DNA from: Mesotaenium endlicherianum
Lineage: Eukaryota; Streptophyta; Zygnematophyceae; Zygnematales; Mesotaeniaceae
Direction of reading: 5' to 3'
DNA: 25,550 bases
NCBI GenBank assembly: GCA_009602735.1
Contig: WELA01006875.1
Span: 347,384-372,933 of the forward strand
Numbering within the stretch: position 1 is the first letter of the stretch; each line of letters starts with the position of its first letter. Of the stretch, positions 8,312 to 17,292 are shown one piece after another. Below the pieces are notes generated by a model. It worked only from the letters and a program-made list of their open reading frames with translations, was not told the origin of the DNA and did not search any database. The position numbers and the translations under genes were made by a program.

Positions 8312-10657
8312 CTAGCGGGTCCGCGTCAGGGCGTCACCTGTCGCTGCACATGCGCTGTGCAGCCCTGCTGGCTCCATCAGGGCAGCGAACGCGAAGGGCG
8401 CGTGTGTCGACGCCATTGCGGGCTGCGCTGGCTGCTGGGGGGACCCGTCGGTGGGTACGCTCGCATCGTCGATTGCCAGGACTACACAGGCCTTGGGCCT
8501 GCCACCGATCAACCTGTTGGTACTCACCGTGTTGTTGCTGACAGATGTCAGCGCGGGGCGAGGCGGGCCTGCAGAGGCGTCGATGTCGGTGCCTGCGGCC
8601 TTCGTCATGGGTGCTCCGTTGTCCTGCGGACGTGCGCGAGGCGGCTGCTTTGACCCGTCAGCGGGGCCGTGTGCAGCGTGGGCTGCCAAGACTACACAAG
8701 TCAAGGGCCTGCCACCTGTCAGCTTGTCGAGGCCCGCCCTGTTGCTGCTGACAGGTGTCAGAGTCGGGCGCGTTGGATCTGCAAACGCGTCACGGTCGGC
8801 GTATGCAGCCCTCGTCGTGAGCGCTTTGTCGTCGTGTGGACGTGCGCGTAGCTGCAGCATCGACCCGTCAGCGGGGTCGTGTGCAGCGTGGGCTTCTAGA
8901 GCTGCGCAGGCCTGGGGCCTGCCATCTGTCAACGCGTTGGCGCATCCCCTCTTGCAGCTGAGAGGTGTCAAAGCGAGGTGCGTTGGGACTGTAGACGCAT
9001 CGCCGTCGGCGCATGCAGCTCCCGTCGTAGGCGCTTCGTCGTCATGCGGACGTGCGCGTGGTTGCAGTGCTGTTGCTACGCAACTTGGCAGGCACTTTGG
9101 CTGCTTAATGTCGGCGCTGGGGGTGCACGCAAGAGTTGCGCCACCGCCGAATGTTGACCCCGTAGCGTTGGTCAAAGGATCGTGCATGAACTGCGCTGCG
9201 CACGCATCATAGCTGTCGGCGACGCAGAGGCCTCGTAGCCGCGTTATCTCGGCGTAGGCCTCCATGAGCGCATTGCTAATGTCGTCGAAATTGCAATAGT
9301 CGGCCCCAGGGATTAGCGCGGCATCCGTTGTAGCCGTAGCTGTTGTCATAGGCGCTCTGTCGTAATGTGGACGTGCGCATGGTTGCAACGCTGCTGCTGC
9401 GGCATGTGGCCGGCGCAAGGTTTGCCAGATGTTGGCATTGGGCGTGCGTGCACGTGCTGCGTTGTCGCCAGATGTCAGTACCACAGCGTCGGCCGGGAGG
9501 GCGTTTGCGTTCAAGGCTCCGCAGGCGTCGAAGCTGTCGACGGCAAATAGGGCGCGGAGTCGCGCGTTCTCCGCCTCGGATGCAGCTAGCGCATCGCTGA
9601 GATCGTTGTAGTTGAAGATGTCCTCCCTGAGGGTCAGCGCGGCGTTCGTCATAGCCGTGGCTGCCGTGATCCTTGGGCGTCCTCTTGTGCGAGGATTTTG
9701 CATGCCTTGCTGGCCTAAAGAGGGCGCAAGATCGTCATGAGCGCGTTCAACCTCCGTGTCGCGCTGCTTCTGCAAGCATACGACTTGCAAATGGCCTGCT
9801 TTGCCGCAGTAGGTGCAGTCGCCTGGCCTGCCGTTTTGCGCCAGAGTGCACTCACGACGTGTGTGGCCCGTCTCTCCACATGCCCAGCAAAGGTCGCCTG
9901 TCGTTGCGGCCATGGAGATACGGCCACATGGCGCGTTGTGAGACTGCATCTGTGCTGGCAACTGCGAGCGTTGCGGATGCTGCTGCTGATGCTGGCGGGC
10001 AGGAGCAAAGCGTGCTGTCGAGGAGGGCAGCACCGGTGCTTCCTGGCGTATGCTAGTGGATGCTTGCTCCGTGCGGCAGCCAGACTTTTGACGCTCTACG
10101 GCTTTGTAGGCATCCTCCAGCGTGTAGTCGACGCCGGCGCAATCAATAAGAGGAGCGATGGTCCTCTCCCTCAAACGCGGATCGATGGCTCGCAAGAAGA
10201 TCTCCGCAGCCTCCCGGTCGGTGACAGTGCCCACGTCTTGTCGTAGGTGGGTCAGGCGCCGATACATCATGCGAATCGTCTCCTCCTTGCGGCGATAGAA
10301 GCGGTGCAGCTCGTACACCTTCTCTTCGGTGGAAGACTGAAACTCCTCTCTGAGAACGTTCCAGAAGGCCTGGACAGGACCAGCTATGGGGGTGTCCACT
10401 GGCCGGTCTCCCACGGGCTCTGTGCGTGCGTAGATCTCAGCCAACTTCTCACGATAGGTGTCGCGAGCCTCGTGAAGAAGGTAACGCATAAGCGTGCCAA
10501 ACACCTGGCGTTTAGTGAGCGCAGGCGTCTTGAGCTTCGCGTTCTCAAAGTCAGCCTCAAACTCAGAGATGGTGTCGTCCAGATCACAGGTGCTTGGCCT
10601 ATCGCTGAAACAGAAGAGGGAGGCCCTATCTACCTTTGTATCCTGGTCTCCTACCAT
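8312..10657 (-). CDS. Gag with two zinc knuckles and ARPH repeat array (element E)
   Basis: Open frame of 781 codons. Residues ~98-185 match a Ty3/gypsy retrotransposon gag (capsid) domain (FWNVLREEF, FYRRKEETIRMMYRRL, FLRAIDPRLRE). Two CCHC zinc knuckles follow at 257-270 (C-x2-C-x4-H-x4-C, CWACGETGH) and 281-294 (CTYCGKAGH); these bind RNA for packaging. The C-terminal half is unusual: two long units of about 100-107 residues (about 327-426 and 427-533), then three units of exactly 70 residues (534-603, 604-673, 674-743), most opening with ARPH. The same frame extends upstream to a better start at 10837 (MPTRSGLAYQ) through one TAG. Gag multimerises into the cytoplasmic virus-like particle. 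Length is well above the usual 300-500 residues because of the array. Confidence 0.85.
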   Translation of the reverse strand: MVGDQDTKVDRASLFCFSDRPSTCDLDDTISEFEADFENAKLKTPALTKRQVFGTLMRYLLHEARDTYREKLAEIYARTEPVGDRPVDTPIAGPVQAFWNVLREEFQSSTEEKVYELHRFYRRKEETIRMMYRRLTHLRQDVGTVTDREAAEIFLRAIDPRLRERTIAPLIDCAGVDYTLEDAYKAVERQKSGCRTEQASTSIRQEAPVLPSSTARFAPARQHQQQHPQRSQLPAQMQSHNAPCGRISMAATTGDLCWACGETGHTRRECTLAQNGRPGDCTYCGKAGHLQVVCLQKQRDTEVERAHDDLAPSLGQQGMQNPRTRGRPRITAATAMTNAALTLREDIFNYNDLSDALAASEAENARLRALFAVDSFDACGALNANALPADAVVLTSGDNAARARTPNANIWQTLRRPHAAAAALQPCARPHYDRAPMTTATATTDAALIPGADYCNFDDISNALMEAYAEITRLRGLCVADSYDACAAQFMHDPLTNATGSTFGGGATLACTPSADIKQPKCLPSCVATALQPRARPHDDEAPTTGAACADGDASTVPTHLALTPLSCKRGCANALTDGRPQACAALEAHAAHDPADGSMLQLRARPHDDKALTTRAAYADRDAFADPTRPTLTPVSSNRAGLDKLTGGRPLTCVVLAAHAAHGPADGSKQPPRARPQDNGAPMTKAAGTDIDASAGPPRPALTSVSNNTVSTNRLIGGRPKACVVLAIDDASVPTDGSPQQPAQPAMASTHAPFAFAALMEPAGLHSACAATGDALTRTR
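8429..9058 (-). repeat. Three 210-bp in-frame tandem repeats in gag
   Basis: Three consecutive units (9058-8849, 8848-8639, 8638-8429), each exactly 210 bases or 70 codons. Each opens with RARPHDD or RARPQDN, has GRPxxC near residue 47 and a PADGS- or PTDGS-like end. Two longer related units lie just upstream (about 9680-9059). Confidence 0.85.
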
Positions 10658-10714
10658 AGAGCTCTGTGGATCAATATAAGTCCATTGAGGCAGTGGCTTA
10701 ATGACAGCTACAGA

Positions 10715-10837
10715 CTAAAGAGGCACTTGATGATCCCCTTCAAAAGGTTCAGTGATGGCACTGAGATCTGAGTCTGAGTCTTCCCCACTAACCCTTTCGT
10801 AGTAAGGCTGATAAGCGAGCCCACTACGAGTAGGCAT
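10715..10837 (-). pseudogene. Upstream in-frame start of element E gag
   Basis: ATG at 10837 begins a 40-codon stretch (MPTRSGLAYQPYYERV, typical of a gag N terminus) that ends in TAG at 10717-10715. It then continues open in the same frame through the Met at 10657. It is likely the true gag N terminus, with one nonsense mutation or a readthrough codon. Confidence 0.6.
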
Positions 10838-11681
10838 ACGCTGAAGATTCTAAGTGCTTGTAAGCGAAGCAAAGAGAGATCTTTTTAGAAGTAAGGGAGT
10901 GTGTACTCTCCAGAGTGAGCACCTCAAGATTGTAATCTGGTAGGAAAACAATCAATGAAGTCTGGCCCAAAAGGTCACTGGAAGCACATCATGATCTTCA
11001 AGGGTAGTCCTATGGCAGAGGGTATAAGCTGTGACTTTGCTCACCACTTGTGAAGTTCTTCTAGTGACTGGAAGGCACCAAGGCTTGCTCTTCACAAGAG
11101 AGAGACTAAGTGGTCCTGAAAACACAAGAGATAAAAGTGTAAGCTTTACTGATAATCTCTGTGACTTACAACTGGCATAATGGGGACTTCTAAAAAGATG
11201 TCTCTCTAGGGACATCTCTAGTACTTATACTCCTGAAAACCCGGCGGGTTAGGCGCGGGTTCAATGCATGTAGTCTTCATCTAAGATCTACCTTTGCATA
11301 CACACACATATACCTATTGTGCTAGCGCTCCAATAGGCTAGTTACTACTCAATCCAATCAAAAGCGAGATGCTAGAATATGCTAAATGCTTGTGATAGGT
11401 CGAGCTCACTTTAGCACATGCTAAGCTTGTAAGACAAGCTTGCACACTTATGTTTGTGCAATCAGACGGTTGCCCGCTAAGCCGTGGTACTCCTGCAGGC
11501 TCTGACGGTTCCTGTCGACTGAGCACATCTTGGTCGGGTGCGCATGGGCCAACCGACGGGCTGCAGCTGTCGGTCGGTGGCCCTGGGTGCCCTTGGTGGC
11601 CTTGCCACTTGGGTGTGGGGCACTTAGGAGTGCCTGGGCCCGAGTGACGGGCATTTAAGTGCCCCTGGGCCACTTGAAGGT

Positions 11682-11823
11682 GCCCGCCACCTTCCGGTGG
11701 CGCCACGTGGCCTCGGTGGCTCCCGTCGCTTGGCGCCGAGCACAAGTAAGTGCTTGGGCTGGCTGTCGTGTGAGCCTGGGCCAAGCGCAGAAGCCCGCCA
11801 CCTTCCAGTGGCTCCACGTGGCC
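11682..11823. repeat. Duplicated 31-bp block, 111-bp period
   Basis: GCCCGCCACCTTCC(G/A)GTGG-type blocks at 11682-11712 and 11793-11823 differ at only two positions and lie 111 bases apart. They sit inside the element E LTR, suggesting a tandem duplication within U3. Confidence 0.7.
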
Positions 11824-12009
11824 CCCTCGACCCTTGTTGCCTTTGCTTCGAGCTGTCGCTTGGGTCCTTGCGGCCTGTAGTGGCTATGAATACAAAGTCA
11901 AGTGCCACCGTCCAGTTTTGGACGGGGTAATCGGCCTGTACCTCTGGTGTAGGTCTGGCGCACGTGACAAGTGTTGACTTGTCATGTGGCATCTATCCTC
12001 TAGGCATGG

Positions 12010-12148
12010 TGTAGCGATACGAACGAAAAGGTAACTCGAGGTACTTTGATCGCGCGCCAATTGTATTTATACAATTCAAACCAACACTTCTATCGCTCCA
12101 CGTGACGTGTCGCACGCGCCGCATCCGGCCACGCGGCGGATCGTTACA
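12010..12148 (-). repeat. TRIM 3' LTR
   Basis: 139 bases, direct repeat of 12347-12485. The adjoining 12149-12162 is purine-rich on the minus strand (PPT). Confidence 0.9.
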
Positions 12149-12346
12149 CTCCTCCCACCTACAAGTGTGCACGTCCCGGGCACTCATGCTTCGGTACCCG
12201 TGAGGGACATTGTTTTGGGATAGTGTCCTTTCTTCGCACAATCCAAAGATCGCCGTACGGTCGTACCATCGACGAGTTTCGCACCCCGCGGGATTTGAAC
12301 CCTCGTCTCCTGGACACGGTTGCGTACGATCGCGCTCCGATACCAA

Positions 12347-12485
12347 TGTAGCGATACGAACGAAAAGGTAACTCGAGGTACTTTGATCGCGCGCCAATTG
12401 TATTTATACAATTCAAACCGACACTTCTATCGCTCCACGTGACGTGTCGCACGCGCCCAATCCGGCCACACGGCGGATCGTTACA
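12347..12485 (-). repeat. TRIM 5' LTR
   Basis: 139 bases, direct repeat of 12010-12148. The PBS lies directly inside it at 12334-12346 on the minus strand. Confidence 0.9.
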
Positions 12486-12772
12486 CATGCGAGCATAGCA
12501 ACTTAATAAACTAAATCACACAAATGCAAAGAGGCAAATGCCCGTTCGAGGTTGATCGCTCACACGCTTGCAGCTCGGGTACGTGCAACGACTTTGACTC
12601 GATAAATCATGACACAATTAACTGAATCTAAAACAAAGGCAACAGCAAACTAAGTACCGGGGGCACGGTCTTCTGGGGAGCGAGACTTGGAACCGGATCT
12701 CCTTCTTCTGTCTGATGATCTCCTGAAACCTGGGGGCTCAGACCAAGGTGAACCAATGGGTGAACGCAGCAA

Positions 12773-14326
12773 CTAGGCAGCCTGCTCTTGCACTGTCTGC
12801 AAGTTGATGGAGACCGCTCTTTCATGTGCCGCTCTCAAACTAACAGAGACATAAACTGGCATACCGGAGGGGTGTTGCATGACATGGGCTAAGGGTAACT
12901 GCCCTCTATGAGAGGCAGATGCTGGTTGCCCTCTGGCTGCCTCCTTGGCAGCACTTCTGTCTGCTCTGTCTGACTGAGTCTCACCTCCTGGGGTGGGACT
13001 CCTCCTGCTGAAACTCCCCGGCCACTGGAGGTCTGGGTCTTTTGGTGGGCTGATATCCCTCGGCTGCTGCAGGGTTGCCTGTACAAAGGCACTTTCGATC
13101 TGCTGTAAAGTGGGGGATGTAGCGAGAGTCTGTGCCTCAGCATGGTTAGACTCCTCTCCGGCGCCTTCCTCTTCTTTGTCCTCTTGTTCCTCTGAGACTT
13201 CTGGAGTCTCTCTGGTCATCTGCTCCAGCCGTTCTCGAGAAAAAGAGTATCCCACTGACCTCCCCCTTTTGGGTGCAAGTGGGGGTTGCTGGGATCTGAC
13301 CGTATACAGGTCTTCCTCCCCTTGCTTACTTGCCCATTTGGCGTACGCATGTTTTCCCTTAGAGAAAGAATCTCTAGCCCTGGTCCTATCCTCCTGTGTC
13401 TCCTGACTCATGCAGTCCCTGACTCCATCCAGCCTTGGGTCCCATGCGGCAATGTGAGGTGGCAGCACCATCTTCCATTATCTGCCAGGAATTCATCTTC
13501 ATCAGCTCTGTCATATTGCTGGTCCTTCATAGTGATGACCATCCAGCGCCAGTCAGTGGGCTGTAGAAAGAAAGCAGGATCTGTCCTCTTCAAAGTACAG
13601 GGGATACCAGTGACCTGAGAAATCCAACTGGCTGGTCTCCCTTGCCAAGAACTCCCATCTTTTTCTCTCCACCTCGTTATACATGGCCTTGAACCGGTTG
13701 TGGGAAGTGGTATCCTTGAAGCTGTCTGCATGCATAGGGATCAACCTGATAACCCTGTCTGTGCCTCAGATCCCAGGTATTGGCACCGTTTTAGATTCAC
13801 CTATATGGACCAATGCTTTGGCCTCCCGGATTGTATATCCCACCATCTTGGCATAGTCATGATAGAGTAGAAGCCCTGTGCTGACCTCTATGTACTTGTC
13901 AAAACCTTGGACCGTCTCCCCTTCCCGCTGCAGTATGTCCTTTTGTGACTCACTTCGGCTTCTCTGGGCGTACTTGAAGGCTCCCTCCAAAAGATCAAAG
14001 CCCTTGCCCATCACCGTGTAGTGGTAGCTTTTGATTCTCCTCTGTTCCTCCTCAACCTGCTGCTTCCGCCTCTCCTCAGCCAACCTTTGTTCCTCCGCCT
14101 TCTTGGCTTCCTCCGCAGCTTTTTTGTCCTGCTCCTCCTGTCTCAACCTGGGTTGTTCTTCTTCCTCCTTCCTCGTCTGAGCCTCCCGCTGTAGTCGGAG
14201 TCGCTCTGATTCTCGAGAGGAGATAGAGGATGATTCGATGTCGCCATGGAACTCCTTGTACTCCGCCTGCGCCTCGTCCGCCCTTCTTTTCCTCTTGAGT
14301 TCAGACAATTGAGTCATCCTGCTCAT
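12773..14326 (-). pseudogene. Unrecognised coiled-coil protein, frame broken
   Basis: A single protein appears to run from ATG at 14326 to the stop at 12773. The first ~190 codons (to TGA near 13768) begin MSRMTQLSELKRKRR. They contain a long Glu/Lys/Arg/Gln coiled coil (about residues 40-110, with EEAKKAEEQRLAEERRKQQ) and a globular part (FDLLEGAFKYAQRS, YHDYAKMVGYTIREA). The same frame resumes after the TGA to 13553 (MIPMHADSFKDTT, HWYPLYFEEDRSC). A one-base shift leads into RWMVITMKDQQYDRADEDEF, and a second into the 13471-12773 frame, which is acidic then Ser/Gln/Pro rich. I know no family for it. It could be the gag-like or accessory ORF of an element, or a host pseudogene. No zinc knuckle is seen. 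Confidence 0.5.
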
Positions 14327-14344
14327 CCAGACCACAATGGAGTT

Positions 14345-14673
14345 AGTGTAGTCTTGATATCATGCACAGGATTGAGTACTTTGACAAAAAAGAATGTAGT
14401 AGAGGGAGTTAGAGCATGCAATACCTTGTGTGAGTAAATTGAAAGTGCGAGTATGCTTGAGAGAGAAGTGAGTGTGAGCACAGTTGAGTGTGGGGGATGG
14501 ATATGCAAAAGCAATCGGCTAGTTTTGAGATGTTTATCCCACTCCCTCCAACTTAATGGTTAGGTGGGTTGCCTGTTTCATCTGTCACTTGGCTGCCTGT
14601 CACAACTGTCACTCATTGTCAACTAATGTCCCTTTCTGTCACTAATCGTCACTTTAGGCCACGTTTGGCCACA
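14345..14673 (-). mobile_element. Element A 3' LTR (probable)
   Basis: Minus-strand TGTGGCC at 14673 follows the purine tract GTTGGAGGGGAAA (14686-14674), downstream of the element A pol stop. This is the expected PPT/LTR junction. A second TTAAGTTGGAGGG copy lies at about 14544-14557. The LTR contains a phased array of TGTCAC sites. The far end is not fixed; 14345 is a guess just before the coiled-coil ORF. It does not resemble the LTR of element C although the pol genes are close relatives. Confidence 0.45.
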
Positions 14674-14776
14674 TTTCCCCTCCAACTTAATTAGAGACAG
14701 GACATACTGTCACCTTCCCATGTCAACTAAAATGACAATCAGAAAGGTGTCCCAGCCTCCCGAAGGTAATTTTGTT

Positions 14777-15148
14777 TCAACGCCCTTTGGCATTGGTCAA
14801 ATGGTCCTTAAATTCCCAGGTTTCCCCAGAGGCATCGTAACCCTTCCATCTGACCAGATATTTCATGACATATTTAGATGATCGACGTACAGAGCGAGCT
14901 TCTAACATCTCATCAACCTCATATTCCTCAGGTTCACCCTCTCGGACAGCGGGGACCGGTCCCGGTTGGACAGGTAACCGACCTGTGAACAGTGTGTCAC
15001 CTTTGATGTATGGTTCCAGGAAAGAGACATTAAAGACTGGGTGACCGTTGAATTCCACTGACATGTTCAGTTTGTAAGCATTCTGACGGACACGGTGCAC
15101 CACCAAATATGGACCGACCCAAACCGGGCCGAGCTTTTTCTTGACCAC
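14777..15148 (-). CDS. Integrase C terminus with chromodomain (element A)
   Basis: Open 123-codon frame. Residues 1-60 are the GPY/F module (KLGPVWVGPYLVVHRV, then HPVFNVSFLEPYIKG). Residues ~74-118 are a chromodomain (EYEVDEMLEARS, YLVRWKGY, GETWEF). The three aromatic positions that usually form the methyl-lysine cage (Tyr, Trp, Trp) are present. Chromodomains on chromovirus integrases steer insertion to methylated histones. It joins the preceding integrase segment after a short break near 15160. Strong family call; only a piece of a dead polyprotein. Confidence 0.9.
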   Translation of the reverse strand: MVKKKLGPVWVGPYLVVHRVRQNAYKLNMSVEFNGHPVFNVSFLEPYIKGDTLFTGRLPVQPGPVPAVREGEPEEYEVDEMLEARSVRRSSKYVMKYLVRWKGYDASGETWEFKDHLTNAKGR

Positions 15149-15166
15149 ACCAGGCAGGTATAGGTG

Positions 15167-16095
15167 TCAAGAATGCAATTTGACCAAATGGCCCTTTGAA
15201 AATGTTAGCTCTCGACGGTGTTGATTAGCGCATTTTTGTTGATTTTCCTGGGCTTTGTGCAGATTGTGTTGGACTTCTGACAATGTGTCAGCAAACTCCT
15301 GAGTTAACTGGAGAAACACCGGATTTTCAATCTCCTCAGGGTGAGTGAAAGAATCCCCTAGCACATCTAAAGGAGACTTAGGGACTCTACCCAGGCTGAG
15401 TTCAAAAGAAGACTTTCTCGTTGACGTATGCACCGCACTGTTGGATTGAATTTGAGACAACAGGTCATCTCAATTATCTTGTTTTTTGTTAATATATGCT
15501 CTCAGCACCTCTTGCAGAACTTGGTTAGTTCTTTCAATCTGCCCATCAGTCTGAGGGTGGTTCGCTGTGCTGAGCAGCTGTTTGACTCCCATTAACCCCA
15601 TTAAAGCTCTTCAGAACTTAGAGGTAAATTTTGAGTCTCTGTCTGAGATAATATTAGAGGGTAGCCCATGTTGGCATACTACATGGTTGTAGAATTGTCT
15701 CGCACTCTCGAGTGCAGTTACTTTGACAGTGATGGGGATGAAAACGATAATTTTTGTCAATTTATCCACTACTACCAATATAGAATCATGCCCATTGGCA
15801 GTTCTTGGTAGTGTTACCACCCAGTCCATGGATATTGTTTCCCAGCGTTTAGCTGGGATGGGTAGTGGTTGTAATAGCCCCCGGAGTGGTGTGTGCCTAG
15901 AATTATTTTTTTGATTTTGATCACAAGACTCAACATATTTCAAGACCTCCCGAGGCAACCCCTCCCAGTGATAATGTTTTGCCAGTTTGCCAACAGTTTT
16001 GGCCTGCCCCAAATGCCCACCGAGTAATATGTCATGTGCTTGACTCAAAAAAAGTGACCTTATTTCCAAGTTATTAGGAATGTCCAGCTTCAGCC
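15167..16095 (-). pseudogene. Integrase zinc-binding and catalytic domains (element A)
   Basis: Frame 15611-16069 holds the zinc-binding module ([32 protein letters not shown], where the second Cys of the usual CxxC is lost) and the core Asp residues in SMDWVVTLP and [12 protein letters not shown]. Frame 15167-15460 carries the post-core segment (STRKSSFELSLGRVPKSPLD and a helical stretch ending at HRRELTFSKGHLVKL). Stops or shifts separate the two around 15470-15610, where the Glu region lies. The intact relative on the plus strand (element C) shows which positions have decayed. Confidence 0.85.
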
Positions 16096-16099
16096 TGCC

Positions 16100-17290
16100 T
16101 CAAGTGGTTTCAATTACCCAGACCCCTCCCTTCAGCTTATATTCGAGTGTATTATCAGGACACACACCATCAGTTGGGCTGGGCTCAAATATTGGGTCAA
16201 AAAGGTAGGCTTTCCTAAGTTGTTCAAGGAAGGACATTTTGTCCTTTAATGAAGTGAGTGCACAAAGGACCTTGCCTACAGCATGCTGACTAAAGTTCCT
16301 TTCTTGCAAGTCAGGTCTTCTAGGGAGTGCATCAGCAGGATGCAACTTCCCTGGTTTGTAATCAATCTGGACTTGGAATTGCTCCAGCATCTGGCTCCAG
16401 AGGTTCTCCCTCCTCGACAACTTTGACTTCTTCTGAAAGTGAATCAGAGCTAGATGATCTGTAATCACCTTACAAGCTTTACCGTGTGACTATGCTCTCC
16501 ACTATTTGTGCACATGAATGATAGCAAGCAGCTCTTTATCATGCACAGAGTAATTAATCTCAGCTGGATTAAATTTCATAGAACGTATTTCACAGGATGC
16601 CACTCCTGCCGTACCTTCCCATCCTTTGTGGTTTTGTCAGCAGGCTGCAACAAAATAGCACCCATGGCAAAGTCAGAGACATCAGTGACGACCTGCACCG
16701 GTTTGCTGGGGTCATGCACGGCTAGCACCGGGGCAGAACAGAGAGCATCTTTAAGGGTCTGGAAGGCAGCCTGCTGCTCTTCCCCCCACACATACCCTAT
16801 GTCTTTCTTAGTAAGGTCAGTCAGTTTACTGGCCTTCGTAGAATAATTCTCAATGAATCTCCTATAATAGGTAGCCAACCCAAGGAAGGATCTAACTTCC
16901 GAAACAGACTGTGGTATTGGCCAGTCCCTTATGGTCTGGACTTTCTTAGGATCCACATTGATGCCTTCCTTATTGACAACGTGGCCCAAGAATTCCATAC
17001 TTTCCTTCAAAAAATTACACTTGCTCATTTTGGCATATAACTGAAACCTTCTTAGAGTGTCCATGACTGTCTTCAAGTGCTCAGCATGCTCAACTTCAAT
17101 ATTAGAGTAAATTAAAATATCATCAAAGAAGACTTGCACAAACTTATCCAAGTAAGGCCAGAAAATGTCATTCATAGCACCCATAAAGGTTGCAGGAGCA
17201 TTAGTCAGTTCAAATGGCATCACATTAAACTCATAGTGTTTATAACGTGTTCGGAAGGAAGTCTTGTATTTATCTTCCTCAGCAATTTTG
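16100..17290 (-). pseudogene. Reverse transcriptase palm to RNase H (element A)
   Basis: Frame 16576-17223 contains [18 protein letters not shown], the catalytic FFDDILIYS (xxDD box), FLGHVV, the RT thumb ([17 protein letters not shown]) and the beginning of RNase H ([14 protein letters not shown]). Frame 16100-16468 carries its end (ITDHLALIHFQKKSK, YKPGKLHPADALPRRPD) and the RNase H to integrase linker. The part between (16470-16575) is shifted. At about 17293 a CAA codon of the related element has become TAA after KSGYH. Confidence 0.9.
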
Positions 17291-17292
17291 AT

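Larger units (their letters stand above)
12010..12485 (-). mobile_element. Complete TRIM (terminal-repeat retrotransposon in miniature)
   Basis: Two nearly identical 139-base direct repeats (12010-12148 and 12347-12485), each TGTAGC...GTTACA on the plus strand, enclose 198 bases with no coding capacity. Read on the minus strand, the PBS TTGGTATCGGAGC abuts one repeat (12346-12334) and the purine tract GTAGGTGGGAGGAG abuts the other (12162-12149). Flanks CATGG and CATGC suggest a 5-base target duplication with one change. Order, sizes and signals match a TRIM, mobilised by proteins of other elements. It sits in the LTR of element E. The two repeats differ at only a few positions, so the insertion is fairly young. 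Confidence 0.9.
10838..12614 (-). mobile_element. Element E 5' LTR and leader
   Basis: The LTR begins at 12614 (TGTCATGA on the minus strand), shown by the shared 81-base terminus at 6490-6570. It runs leftward and is interrupted by the TRIM at 12010-12485. It is GC-rich in the middle and contains a TATA-like TATAAG at 11229-11224. The LTR/leader boundary and PBS could not be placed: no TGGTATCGGAGC-like site is present before the gag start at 10837. The short frames in this interval are not credible genes. Confidence 0.5.

Noticed and set aside
8350..10246. Plus-strand frames of 60-253 codons opposite the element E gag
   Set aside because: Antisense shadows of the GC-rich gag with its 210-bp repeats; no independent motifs.
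11338..11992. Minus and plus frames rich in Gly, Pro, His around 11.4-12.0 kb
   Set aside because: Low-complexity LTR sequence with a 111-bp duplication; no start context or domain.
12159..12488. Overlapping minus frames of 75-134 codons
   Set aside because: They span the TRIM and its repeats and have identical sections because of the LTR duplication; not a gene.
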